A DNA stretch of 64,000 bases from Spirochaetaceae bacterium (GCA_002730875.1 PCBI01000016.1:62001-126000), one strand, 5' to 3'. Shown: positions 1-9,188, counted from the first letter of the stretch. The notes: a model not told the origin generated them from the letters alone. A program made the numbers and translations.

Positions 1-1
1 G

Positions 2-2113
2 TACAATCAGCATAGTTTTTCCGTCATTGATCTGCCAGGGCTGTACAGCCTTCGTCCCGCTTCGCCGGACGAACGGGTTTCTGCGAAGGTGCTTCTGGAT
101 CGTATGGAAGGCGTAGAACGCCCGGGACATGTAGTCTTTGTGGCAGATGCCACCAATCTTCAGCGCAATCTCTACCTGTTTAGCCAGATCCGGGAACTGG
201 ACGTTCCGGTCCTCGTGGCATTGACTATGACCGACCTGCTGGAAAAGTCGGGCCAGAATCTGGACGTAGAAGAGCTTCAAAAAGAGCTGGGCGTGCCTGT
301 AGTCCCGGTAGTTGCCGGCGATGCGACCTCGGTGCAAAGCTTTCGCCGGAAGCTGGATCAGTTCGTAGATCAATCCCCCCTTCCCGAACAGCACCTTGCG
401 TATGAAGCAAAGCTGGAATCGGTGCTGGATGAGTTTTTAAGGCAGGCCCGCGGCCATCATCAGATTAGTCGACAGGAAGCTCTGCAGCTTTTGATTTTTC
501 CAGGCGACGAAAGACAATGGGAACCCAACGAGGCAGTGCTGGAACTTGCCGAGGACGCCATCGAAAAGCTGAAGGCGGCGGGGCTCCAAAGTCCCGGCGT
601 GCTGACGCGAAACCGTTATTCCTGGTCCAGAGGGGTGACCGAAAAGGTAATCCAGCGCATTGGCAAAGCGCCCACTACATTCAGGGACCGAATGGACCGC
701 TTCCTTACCGGCAAAGTAACGGGTTTTGCATCCTTTCTCGTCATTATGGCGGTGGTGTTTCAGTCCATATACGCCTGGGCCGGACCGTTAATGGATGGAA
801 TCGAATGGATCTTTTCGGCTCTGGGCGAACTGGCCGGAAGCGGGCTTTCCGAATCTCCGGTTCTGCAATCGTTGCTGGTGGATGGCATACTTGCGGGGGT
901 GGGCTCTGTACTTGTATTTCTGCCTCAGATCATGATTCTGTTCGCCTTCATTGCTATCCTGGAAGATTCCGGATATCTTGCCCGAACCGCGTTTATGATG
1001 GATCGACTGCTGGGCTGGACCGGTCTAAATGGTCGTTCCTTTATTCCGTTACTTTCCAGCTTCGCCTGCGCCATACCGGGTGTAATGTCGGCCCGGGTAA
1101 TTGGCGACGAAAGAGCGCGAAAGGCCACAATCCTGGTGGCTCCGCTCATGAGTTGCTCGGCGCGATTGCCGGTTTATGTTCTATTCATTGGCGCCTTTAT
1201 TGAACCGAGCTATGGTCCTTTATGGGCCGGAGCCATGCTGTTTTTCATGCATTTTTTGGGGCTGTTTGTGGCCCTTCCCGTTTCCTTCATTTTGAACCGC
1301 GGATTCCTGAAGACTCCGCCCTCGCCTTTCGTTCTGGAAATGCCTCCTTACCGCATGCCCATGGTAAAGAACGTGGCCATCCGGGTTTATGAGTCCGCAA
1401 AGAAATTCGTGGTTCGGGCCGGAACTGTCATCTTTGCCCTTAGTATCATAATCTGGGCGCTGAGCTATTTTCCCTCGCATAACCAGGAAATGGGCGCCAT
1501 AGAAGCCCGATACAGCTCGCTGATCGAGCAGGCACAGACTGCTGATGCCCGCGAAAGCGAACAGTCCCCGGAAGCGGCGGATAACGAGGAACTGGCCAAC
1601 GTAGAGACCTTGAAAGAACCAGGGGATTCAGCCATTCTCGAACCCGAAGAGCAGCCCACGAAAATCGAACAACTCCAGGCAGAAAAAGAGCGAGCTCTGG
1701 CCGGGGCCCGACTGGAAGGTTCCTACCTGGGGATGGCCGGCAAATGGGTCCAGCCAGCATTTGCCCCTCTGGGATTTGACTGGAAGCTCACCGTGGGCAT
1801 CCTTAGCGCCTTCCCCGCCCGAGAGGTAATCGTCTCCACTCTGGGAATCATCTATAACGCTCAGGACGAAGAGGAAGGACTGAAACTCAGTTTATCGTCT
1901 GCGAAGGATGAAGAAGGCAACTCGCTTTATGGACCTCTGCATGCAATAACCATGATGGTATTTTTTGCTCTATGTGCTCAATGTATGAGCACCCTGGTGG
2001 TCGTCCAAAAAGAGCTCGGTTCCTGGAAGTATGCTCTGTACACCTTCGTATACATGACCGGTCTGGCCTATCTGGCCGGACTGCTTGTTTATCAGATTGG
2101 ATCGCTCTTGTAA
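2..2113 (+). CDS. feoB: Ferrous iron transporter FeoB (5' end outside window)
   Basis: FeoB is an inner-membrane Fe(II) transporter with an N-terminal GTPase domain. The reading frame is open from base 2, so the start and the G1/G2 motifs lie outside the window. The G3 motif DLPG is at bases 29-40. The G4 position reads TMTD (224-235), where FeoB usually has NxxD. Both gate regions are intact: SSFACAIPG near 1060-1080 and MSCSARLPVY near 1147-1176, each with its cysteine. Several hydrophobic helices follow. A Glu/Gln-rich hydrophilic stretch of about 75 residues (bases about 1490-1710) sits between membrane segments. The end overlaps the convergent symporter gene by 22 bp. No FeoA or FeoC is visible downstream. 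The assignment is secure; only the effect of the altered G4 residue is open. Confidence 0.95.
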   Translation, partial: YNQHSFSVIDLPGLYSLRPASPDERVSAKVLLDRMEGVERPGHVVFVADATNLQRNLYLFSQIRELDVPVLVALTMTDLLEKSGQNLDVEELQKELGVPVVPVVAGDATSVQSFRRKLDQFVDQSPLPEQHLAYEAKLESVLDEFLRQARGHHQISRQEALQLLIFPGDERQWEPNEAVLELAEDAIEKLKAAGLQSPGVLTRNRYSWSRGVTEKVIQRIGKAPTTFRDRMDRFLTGKVTGFASFLVIMAVVFQSIYAWAGPLMDGIEWIFSALGELAGSGLSESPVLQSLLVDGILAGVGSVLVFLPQIMILFAFIAILEDSGYLARTAFMMDRLLGWTGLNGRSFIPLLSSFACAIPGVMSARVIGDERARKATILVAPLMSCSARLPVYVLFIGAFIEPSYGPLWAGAMLFFMHFLGLFVALPVSFILNRGFLKTPPSPFVLEMPPYRMPMVKNVAIRVYESAKKFVVRAGTVIFALSIIIWALSYFPSHNQEMGAIEARYSSLIEQAQTADARESEQSPEAADNEELANVETLKEPGDSAILEPEEQPTKIEQLQAEKERALAGARLEGSYLGMAGKWVQPAFAPLGFDWKLTVGILSAFPAREVIVSTLGIIYNAQDEEEGLKLSLSSAKDEEGNSLYGPLHAITMMVFFALCAQCMSTLVVVQKELGSWKYALYTFVYMTGLAYLAGLLVYQIGSLL

Positions 2114-3381
2114 ATTCCCTCTCCTTCGCTTTGCGCAATCACCGCAGCGCCGCAGGAATCGCTCCATACATTGACAGCGGTGCGAAACATGTCCAGGATT
2201 CGATCCACAGTAATGATCAGCCCCACTGCCTCGGCCGGCAGTCCCACAGCGGACAAAATAATGGTAATGGTAACCAGCCCCGCCATGGGGATGCCGGCAG
2301 CGCCCACCGATGCAAGAAGGGCAGTAAAGACTACAATCAGCTGCTGGGTTACGGTCAACTCAATGCCCCAGGCCTGAGCAATAAACAGAGTGGCCACGCA
2401 TTCGTAAAGTGCGGTGCCATCCATGTTCACGGTGGCGCCCAGGGGCAGAACAAAACTGGTCGTGCGATTGGAAATACCGGCCTGCTTTTCACAACATTCC
2501 ATGGTCAGCGGCAAGGTGGCGCTGGAGCTGGATGTCGAAAAGGCCATCAACAGCGCCGAGCTCATTGCTTTTAAATGTTTGAGCGGATTGAAGCCACCGT
2601 AGAATCTGAGGATGGCAAAAAGAGTCACGAAGGCATGTATGAAAAGAGCGATCAGAACCACCGCCATGTAGGCGCCCAGGCTTTTCACCGACTCCAGAAG
2701 GTTTCCTTCCAGATACTTTTCTGAAACAACCCCCGCCACGATTCCCAGGATTCCCAGAGGAGCGAAACGAACAATCCAATCGGTCATTCGCATCATAAGA
2801 TCAAAGGCTGACTGAAAGAAGTTGATCAAAACCTCGCCTTTTTCTTTTTCCATGCGCAGCATCACCGCACCGGCCAGAAAAGCAAAGAAAATGATGGAAA
2901 GCATATCGTCCTGCATCAGCGCCTGAAAGACATTGCGGGGGATGATTTCCAGAAGCGTCTGGTTCAAAGGCTTTACTTCAATGGAAGCCTCTTGCACGGC
3001 CGGCGGCTCCATTCCATCACCGGGGCGCACCAGATTCACCAGAATCAGCCCCACGGTGATGGCCAGCAGGCTGGTAATGGCGTAATAAGAAAGCGTCTTC
3101 AGCCCCAGGCGCCCCAGGGTGGCGCCCCCGGACTGGCCGGACTGGTTTGCACCGGAATCGCCGGTGAGGTTGTTCTTTAACCCGGCCACGCCGCTGATGA
3201 TCGAACACAGAATCAGAGGCGCCACAATCATCCGCAATGCCCGCAAAAACAAATCCCCGGCCCATGTGACATAGTGGGCCTCATGGGGCAGTAGAAAGCC
3301 GTAGAGGCCGCCCAGAATCAGCGCTGCAAGGATCTGCCAGTGCAAAGGAATGGAAATCGGGGATCTTAGAATTCGGGTCAT
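2092..3381 (-). CDS. Dicarboxylate/amino acid:cation symporter (DAACS family)
   Basis: A sodium- or proton-coupled uptake protein of the GltP/DctA type, 429 residues from the chosen start. The serine-rich re-entrant hairpin (STSSSSATLPLTME), the NMDGT motif after PLGATV, and the late segment ending in DSCGAAV are all present. They follow about six hydrophobic helices. I chose the ATG at 3381 because AGGAAG lies about five bases upstream and the protein then begins just before the first helix. An upstream in-frame ATG at 3507 would add 42 residues unlike the family. The substrate, among glutamate, aspartate and C4-dicarboxylates, cannot be read reliably from the sequence. The gene converges on feoB and overlaps its 3' end. 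It is divergent from the acyltransferase gene, with a 63-bp spacer. Confidence 0.92.
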   Translation of the reverse strand: MTRILRSPISIPLHWQILAALILGGLYGFLLPHEAHYVTWAGDLFLRALRMIVAPLILCSIISGVAGLKNNLTGDSGANQSGQSGGATLGRLGLKTLSYYAITSLLAITVGLILVNLVRPGDGMEPPAVQEASIEVKPLNQTLLEIIPRNVFQALMQDDMLSIIFFAFLAGAVMLRMEKEKGEVLINFFQSAFDLMMRMTDWIVRFAPLGILGIVAGVVSEKYLEGNLLESVKSLGAYMAVVLIALFIHAFVTLFAILRFYGGFNPLKHLKAMSSALLMAFSTSSSSATLPLTMECCEKQAGISNRTTSFVLPLGATVNMDGTALYECVATLFIAQAWGIELTVTQQLIVVFTALLASVGAAGIPMAGLVTITIILSAVGLPAEAVGLIITVDRILDMFRTAVNVWSDSCGAAVIAQSEGEGIYKSDPI

Positions 3382-3444
3382 ACTACTTCCTGTCGGTCGA
3401 TTTAATGAGTTGCCGTGCAGCGCACCATATAATTTTGGTGCATT

Positions 3445-4833
3445 GTGAGTCGGATTGCTACAGATCTGCTCCGGATCTTTGCCGTTACCTGTATCGTGTT
3501 CAATCACGTGAGCTGGCCCCTGTTTGTTTCATCAGCCAGCGCCTCGGGAGGAATGCTGGCCCATATTTCGGCCATCATCAATCAACTGGGCAAACCTTCG
3601 GTTCTATTCTTCCTCTTCCTATCGGGGCTGGCTTTCTCCGGAAAAAAGGAGAAGCTATCGGTCCCCGCCTTTTACAAGAGCCGACTGCTCCGGATTCTGC
3701 CCCCCTTTCTGCTGTTCTCGATCATTTTCTCGTTCTACAGCGAAGCCCCCTTCCACTGGCTGGATCCGGTGGGATGGATATTCGCCGGAACGGCCCATTA
3801 CCATCTGTATTTCGTAGCGGTTCTTCTCTATCTGTATATACTGTATCCCCTGTTGCGCGAAATCCCCTACCGACCTTCCTATCTGCTTACCCTGGTGGGT
3901 CTGGGGCTTCTGATCCATTTGATCAATTCATTGCGCTATGATGCCCCTTTGCCCGTGCTCATGGGTTTCAGACTTTCCGATGTGGGTAACCTGGCTCTGG
4001 AAGAACCCGGATCATCCAATAGCCCCGGAAGTGTGATCTGGCTTGAATACTTTGCCTTTGCTGTTCCTTTCTTCATGGCCGGGTTGTGGATGCCGGAAAT
4101 CGTCAAGCGCCATTCCTTTTTGGGTACCGCCGATAGCAAAGCCACTGTGGCATTCAAGCAGACCGGTGAATCGGCCCGCTTCCTGACAAAACCCGTTACG
4201 GTTGATGACACTGGCGCCAGTGGATTTCGGCCCGTTCACAACGACGCGAAGAAAGAGCTGATTTCGATTCGGAGAATGACTGGCCTGGCGGGAATGGCCG
4301 CTTTGGTGCAGAACCTGCAGGCTCTGATTCCACTGACCTGGAAGCGCCTGCGAAACGTGAAATGGAGAACCTTGATCAAACCGGCGCTCTGGGTCATTCC
4401 GGTGGCGGCAGGTTTTCTTCTGGTTCTTAACGACTTTGTAGCCGGCTATCAGGCAGGGCTGCACCCGGATCCGGCGGGTCGCGTGTGGAGGATTTCTGTA
4501 GCCCTCTATGCGGTGGCCTTGATCCTGTTTTTGTTAACGCTGCCGCAGGCATCATCGCCGCTCTGGATAAAGAAGCTGTCCCGGGCCAGCTTTCTGGTCT
4601 ATCTGCTTCATCCTTTGTGGATCGAAGCTACGCGATTCCTGCATCCCTGGTACCAAACCCAGGTTGTGATTCCCCTTTCCTGGCTTACGGCGCTGGCATT
4701 GCATGAGCTGGCCCTCTCTGTTCCTCAGCTGGGACTACTTCTGGGCGAAGGCGATCGCATGGGACTGTCCGGCGCATCCGACAGACCGGTGGCGCAGAAA
4801 TCCGAAGTCAGCGAAAGAACCAACCGAAAATAA
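3445..4833 (+). CDS. Acyltransferase-3 family membrane protein
   Basis: An integral membrane O-acyltransferase of the OafA/WecH type, which acylates cell-surface sugars or related molecules. The N-terminus carries the family's R-x10-H motif (Arg10 to His21). The conserved block FLFLSGLAFSGKK follows, then YKSRLLRILPPF, and about ten hydrophobic helices. A hydrophilic stretch of about 80 residues in the middle (roughly 210-300) interrupts the helices and is not typical. The start is GTG at 3445: the R-x10-H motif begins immediately after it, and the next ATG at 3553 would remove the motif. The ribosome-binding site is weak. The acyl donor and acceptor are unknown, and no glycan-synthesis cluster surrounds the gene. 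Confidence 0.85.
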   Translation: MSRIATDLLRIFAVTCIVFNHVSWPLFVSSASASGGMLAHISAIINQLGKPSVLFFLFLSGLAFSGKKEKLSVPAFYKSRLLRILPPFLLFSIIFSFYSEAPFHWLDPVGWIFAGTAHYHLYFVAVLLYLYILYPLLREIPYRPSYLLTLVGLGLLIHLINSLRYDAPLPVLMGFRLSDVGNLALEEPGSSNSPGSVIWLEYFAFAVPFFMAGLWMPEIVKRHSFLGTADSKATVAFKQTGESARFLTKPVTVDDTGASGFRPVHNDAKKELISIRRMTGLAGMAALVQNLQALIPLTWKRLRNVKWRTLIKPALWVIPVAAGFLLVLNDFVAGYQAGLHPDPAGRVWRISVALYAVALILFLLTLPQASSPLWIKKLSRASFLVYLLHPLWIEATRFLHPWYQTQVVIPLSWLTALALHELALSVPQLGLLLGEGDRMGLSGASDRPVAQKSEVSERTNRK

Positions 4834-4884
4834 CGCACCGATAGCGACCCATACCCGGTAACGCTGATATTCGAAAGCAGCGGT

Positions 4885-6342
4885 CTACTTTTTCGCGGAC
4901 GGCTTCGATTTTGCTGACTTCTTCGCGCTCTTTTTGGGTTTTGTGGCGGATTTCTTCGCAACCCTGCCGGTAGCCGACTTTTTCGAGGCTGCCTTCTTTC
5001 CCGTTCTTCCGGTTTGCCCGCTAATCCCTACGCGCTTCTTTGCGGCGCTGGCATTTCCCCGTGCAATAGACATTTCCCATTCACGGGTCTTCCAGATCTT
5101 ACTGGTAATCAACCGCGCGCCCCGGCGCACAGTCATGTAGGACCAGGCCCATTGCACCAGGACCATCATTCGATTTCGAAATCCGATCAGATAATAGATA
5201 TGAACGATCAGCCAGGCGATCCAGGCCAGAAAACCGCTCATCTTGAGCTTACCGACTTCCAGGACCGCCGAGGCCCGACCGATGGTAGCCATGATGCCTT
5301 TGTCCTTGTAGAAAAATGGTTTTCGGGTCTTGCCGGCAATGGTGCGAAGCACGTTTATGGCGGCCAGTCTTCCCTGCTGAATGGCCACCGGCGCCAGCCC
5401 TGGAAGAGGTTTTCCGTCCCGGGTATGGGAGAAGGAGGCCTGGTCGCCAACCACAAACACTTCTGGATGATTCTCCAGACTCAAATCGCTTTGCACGATT
5501 ACACGACCGCCCCTGTCAAGTTCCGCATCCAGGGTGTAGTTAATCTCGGTGGGGCGCACGCCGGCGGCCCATAGAATCGTTTGGGCGCGAATCACCTCTT
5601 CGCCTACCACCACACCGTGGTCGTCCACATCCGATACCATACTGTTGGTCCAGATAGTTACGCCCAATCTTTCCAGTTCGCGACTGGCATGCTCGGACAT
5701 CTCTTCCGAAAATTGGTTTAGAATCCTGGAGGCGCCTTCCACGAGGATAATTCGTGTGCGTCTTGGATCGATGTTTCGGAAATCCCTCTCCAGGGTGTAT
5801 CGGCTGATTTCGCCGAGAGCCCCGGCCAGCTCCACACCGGTGGGACCGCCTCCTACGATTACGAAGGTAAGCAGTTCCTTCTGCCTGGCAGGATCGGTTT
5901 CGCGTTCGGCCAGCTCATAGGCAATCAGCATTCTCTTGCGAATTTCCGTGGCCTCTTCCAGAGATTTAAGGCCGGGAGCATAGTCTTCCCACTGGTCATT
6001 GCCAAAATAGCTATGGGTGGCCCCGGCACAGGAAATCAGATAATCATAGTCCACGTCGCCAAAGTCGCATAGCACCTTCTTTTTCTTGAGATCTACTCCG
6101 GTGACTACGCCCAGAAGAACGTCTATATTGTCGTATCCGGAAACGATGGAGCGTATGGGCACCGCAATGTCTGCAGGGCTGATAGCTGCCATGGCCACCT
6201 GATAGAGTAGCGGCTGAAATAGATGATGGTTTCGGCGGTCGATGAGAGTAACGGTCACTTCATCCTCTTTGGCCAATTTCTTGGCGGCATTGATTCCGGC
6301 AAAGCCGCCGCCAATAATAACTACATGTTTGGGTTTATTCAT
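4885..6342 (-). CDS. ndh: Type II NADH dehydrogenase (NDH-2) with lysine-rich tail
   Basis: A single-subunit, non-proton-pumping flavoprotein that passes electrons from NADH to quinone at the inner membrane. The FAD-binding GGGFAG (residues 11-16) and the NADH-binding GGGPTG (164-169) are present, as are a GDQASF flavin-contact motif and a GLAPVAIQQGR segment. A hydrophobic C-terminal stretch around 370-410 is the likely membrane anchor. The final 50 or so residues form a Lys/Ala/Ser-rich tail in which about a third of residues are lysine, resembling histone H1-type tails; this is not part of the usual enzyme. The gene starts two bases after the stop of the upstream pseudoenzyme gene, with GGGAG as ribosome-binding site, so the two are cotranscribed. 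Confidence 0.93.
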   Translation of the reverse strand: MNKPKHVVIIGGGFAGINAAKKLAKEDEVTVTLIDRRNHHLFQPLLYQVAMAAISPADIAVPIRSIVSGYDNIDVLLGVVTGVDLKKKKVLCDFGDVDYDYLISCAGATHSYFGNDQWEDYAPGLKSLEEATEIRKRMLIAYELAERETDPARQKELLTFVIVGGGPTGVELAGALGEISRYTLERDFRNIDPRRTRIILVEGASRILNQFSEEMSEHASRELERLGVTIWTNSMVSDVDDHGVVVGEEVIRAQTILWAAGVRPTEINYTLDAELDRGGRVIVQSDLSLENHPEVFVVGDQASFSHTRDGKPLPGLAPVAIQQGRLAAINVLRTIAGKTRKPFFYKDKGIMATIGRASAVLEVGKLKMSGFLAWIAWLIVHIYYLIGFRNRMMVLVQWAWSYMTVRRGARLITSKIWKTREWEMSIARGNASAAKKRVGISGQTGRTGKKAASKKSATGRVAKKSATKPKKSAKKSAKSKPSAKK

Positions 6343-6344
6343 AA

Positions 6345-8015
6345 TTAAGACTCCCTTCGCCGCACAAAAAACCAGACCATTCCAATCGCAAGCATTACAA
6401 GGCCCAGTACAGAAAATCCTACAATGCCGCCTATGGAGAAAATCACATTTACACGGTCGTAGTACATGAGATCGGACTGCAGTCCCACCACTTCGCCGTC
6501 TCTGTTTCGCACCACTTGAACCATCCAGCCATCCATGCCGGCCTTGCCGCGAGCCAGAAATAAATCCGGAGCGATGGGCACCAGATAGATGGAAGGATCC
6601 GTTTCAAAGAACCCGGAGAACCGGACTTTCCTATCGTCTATGTCCAGATGCGTATCGGCCAGAAACCGAAAGGCCTCTCCGGCGCCGGAAAGCAGGTAGC
6701 GCGGACGGTAGTAGCCGGTCAGCTCATCCAGACTTTTGGGACTAACGTTTTCAGGAAAGTAACCTGGCTTCTTTTCTTCCAGGAAAGACCGGCATTCCGG
6801 ATACAGATCCTGAATGATACGATCCAGAATTCTCTGCAATACAATCTGTTGTCTGGCATTGAGAAGAACCACCGCTCCCCGGCCGTCTTTGGTAAATACG
6901 GCCCCCGCCGCAAAACCGGGATACTGGGAAAGGATTCTGTAAAAACCAGGGCCATCCGGTCCACAGAGCTTGTGAAAGTAAAGACCCGGACTACGACCAC
7001 CTGGAAGAGCCGTATTCCATTTCCGGGATAGGATATAAGAGGCAACAGGATCGCCGGCCCGGGCCTGCCGCGTCAGCTCGGAAAGAAAGGCGCCATAGTC
7101 CCCGGCCGTGGTAAGCAAATCCAGATAGGCATCAAAGGCGACCTGCGGCAGATCAATGGGAGCCGGAGTCTTTCCTCTGGGTTCATACCCCTGAGCAACG
7201 GGCCGGTTCTCCTTTTCCGCATAGAAAAAGGTATTGTTCAACTTGAACGGTGCCAGCACCGTCCGCCGCACGGTTTCGTTGGGATCAAGACTCAGCGAAC
7301 GAAAAAGCCATTGAAACCCCTGCGGAGCGTAAACGTAGTGCGTAGCCGCCGGAATACTTTGATTCACCGTTTCTTCCAGAAGTTCATCGCGGATCTCGCT
7401 CACGGACTTTTCCATTCCCGGCGAGAGCAGACCTTCATGAGTACTTTGCAGTCCGGCAGTCATTAGAAGCAATTGATCGGCGGTAACCGTTTCGCCCGAT
7501 GGCAACTTGATGTCCGAGTCGAAGGGCTGACCATTTTCCTGAAGATGCTTCAAGGCCGCATAAGCGGACAGAGGCCCTCGCAGGGCTCCCACCGCAAAGG
7601 CCGTGTCATCTGTTAGCGGTGTGTCTTTTTCCGATGAACCAAAGCCAATGTCGGAAGCGGCCAGCCCGAAACTCTCGGTATAGGTGCGGCCCGGACGAAA
7701 AACATGCACCTGAACGCCCTGAATGTTCTGGTCCTCCATCAATGAAGGGATATAGGATCCAAGGGCATCCGTGAGATCCCTGGCCTGGAGGCCTGGCGCA
7801 AGCGGCGCCGACGTTATAAAGAAAGCGAACAGAAAAACGAAGAATGGCCCGGGAGTAAATCCTGCCCCCGAGACCGGCCTGGAAAAAAATCCGGCGTCGC
7901 AAGCAGGCCTGGACATTCTGAATCGCGAGCAAAACCGGTAGGATAACGGAATCCGAGAGGACAAAGACTGGAGAATCCCGTAACCGGGCCGCAGAAGTTT
8001 TTTTTGCAATAACAT
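6345..8015 (-). CDS. Serine-hydrolase (beta-lactamase/PBP4-like) fold protein, catalytic residues missing
   Basis: The region around residues 80-400 follows the class C beta-lactamase/D-Ala carboxypeptidase-like family: TAFAVGALRGPLSA aligns with the block holding the SxxK motif, and ADQLLLMTAGL aligns with the usual LLtHtSGL. The catalytic Ser and Lys of SxxK are replaced (Ala144 and Gly147). The YxN motif reads YAP, and the last motif reads CGPDGPG. It therefore looks like a non-catalytic relative, perhaps a binding or scaffold protein. A hydrophobic signal or anchor lies at about 57-72 and a C-terminal membrane helix at about 525-552, which ends in Arg residues. The start is uncertain: ATG at 8015 gives a long basic leader and ATG at 7916 is an alternative. 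The gene is immediately upstream of ndh. Confidence 0.7.
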   Translation of the reverse strand: MLLQKKLLRPGYGILQSLSSRIPLSYRFCSRFRMSRPACDAGFFSRPVSGAGFTPGPFFVFLFAFFITSAPLAPGLQARDLTDALGSYIPSLMEDQNIQGVQVHVFRPGRTYTESFGLAASDIGFGSSEKDTPLTDDTAFAVGALRGPLSAYAALKHLQENGQPFDSDIKLPSGETVTADQLLLMTAGLQSTHEGLLSPGMEKSVSEIRDELLEETVNQSIPAATHYVYAPQGFQWLFRSLSLDPNETVRRTVLAPFKLNNTFFYAEKENRPVAQGYEPRGKTPAPIDLPQVAFDAYLDLLTTAGDYGAFLSELTRQARAGDPVASYILSRKWNTALPGGRSPGLYFHKLCGPDGPGFYRILSQYPGFAAGAVFTKDGRGAVVLLNARQQIVLQRILDRIIQDLYPECRSFLEEKKPGYFPENVSPKSLDELTGYYRPRYLLSGAGEAFRFLADTHLDIDDRKVRFSGFFETDPSIYLVPIAPDLFLARGKAGMDGWMVQVVRNRDGEVVGLQSDLMYYDRVNVIFSIGGIVGFSVLGLVMLAIGMVWFFVRRRES

Positions 8016-8078
8016 CGTAGGACCTACCTTTACGTCCCTGCAGACGCATGCAGGAACGCGAACTTGATAGATTTCAAG

Positions 8079-9188
8079 TCAGTCGTCAGTCTGTTGCTGT
8101 CCGTCTACGGGCAAAGAAAAATCAGAAAAATCTTCCGGACGATTGCTGGCATACTCAATAATCTCCGGAATTCGGTCAGCGGAAACGTTCTTCCAGTAAA
8201 CAGTCCAGTAATCCAGACGATGAAATCCATCCGCCAGCCTTTCATACCATCGATGGATTGTATTGCTACGGCGGGATCTCCAGAAAAGCGCTCCGGGTCG
8301 AGACAGTACGGAATTCCATAGTTCCTGAGCCACACCCTCGCCGCGAGCCTGTATTCCCACGGCAAACTTGGACAGATAACGCATACCTTGATAATCTTCC
8401 AGAAGGACAGCGCCTCGGTACCTTGAATCGATGTGCAGCTCTTTCATTTGGCCCAGCACTTCCGGATCCCGCAGGCTCCTTCCAAAACTTTCCTGTAACA
8501 GATTCAGAAGTCTTTTCTGATCGGCTTCGTCTACACTTCCAAACTGTAGAATCTCGCTTTCGGGTCTGACAATAGTGCCCGCCCCTTTCACGGTGAATAT
8601 TTCCTTTAGAAGATCGAAGGGCGTGGTAACGGATAGGTGTAGATTCCGGTCTCTGCTCAGGAGTTCCTGGCACAGGGAAAGCAAGGCCTCATCCTGGTCG
8701 AGCACATCCGCTTCCGGATGACAGTGAAAAAGAGGATTGTGGCTCTTGTCGCGGATCGCCCCATTGAGTCTTACAAAGTGTACCCGACGAGTAAGTCCTG
8801 GAACAAGAAGGGAAAGGGTTTCCATCAGCGCCCGATCGCTCCGCAATACCATTAGTTGTCTTGTAGCAGAACTGGAAGACGGGACGGAAACATTGGGCAC
8901 TCCGCTGGAATAATTCACTACGGAAAACGACCTATCATTTTCGAAATGCGCCACCTCCCTGGCGGCTACAGGTTCGGTGAGAAGTACCGCCGGAAAGAGG
9001 CCCAGACGACTCAAAAAGTAAAGATGTGTTCGTAGCAGTTCCGGAGCCTGGGATACGCTTTCTGCATCGGGCACGATCAGCGCGAATAGATCGCTATCTC
9101 CCTGACGAAACTTCTTAAGGTAGAAGTCTATCTCTTCGCTACGTCCAATGCTCTGTAAAAACAGGCTGAATGCATCATCAAAAAACAT
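8079..9188 (-). CDS. N-acetylglutamate synthase-like protein with degenerate amino-acid-kinase domain
   Basis: The C-terminal part carries the acetyltransferase (NAT) domain of vertebrate and Xanthomonas-type NAGS/NAGK proteins: YLSKFAVGIQARGEGVAQ followed by LFWRSRRSNTIHRWY and WTVYW. The N-terminal part aligns with the amino-acid-kinase half (IGRSEEIDFYLKKF, then HLYFLSRLGLFPAVLL). The nucleotide-binding KVGG is replaced by IVPD, and the HGAGPQ loop by LTEPVA. The predicted activity is acetyl-CoA plus glutamate to N-acetylglutamate, the first step of arginine synthesis, without kinase activity; the kinase half may serve only structure or arginine sensing. At 369 residues it is shorter than the usual 430-450. 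The start could be ATG 9188 or TTG 9200; neither has a clear ribosome-binding site. Confidence 0.75.
   Translation of the reverse strand: MFFDDAFSLFLQSIGRSEEIDFYLKKFRQGDSDLFALIVPDAESVSQAPELLRTHLYFLSRLGLFPAVLLTEPVAAREVAHFENDRSFSVVNYSSGVPNVSVPSSSSATRQLMVLRSDRALMETLSLLVPGLTRRVHFVRLNGAIRDKSHNPLFHCHPEADVLDQDEALLSLCQELLSRDRNLHLSVTTPFDLLKEIFTVKGAGTIVRPESEILQFGSVDEADQKRLLNLLQESFGRSLRDPEVLGQMKELHIDSRYRGAVLLEDYQGMRYLSKFAVGIQARGEGVAQELWNSVLSRPGALFWRSRRSNTIHRWYERLADGFHRLDYWTVYWKNVSADRIPEIIEYASNRPEDFSDFSLPVDGQQQTDD

Noticed and set aside
517..1203. Long open frame (228 codons) inside feoB on the same strand
   Set aside because: Composition is Arg/Gly/Ser-rich with no family features, and feoB motifs are intact in the other frame.
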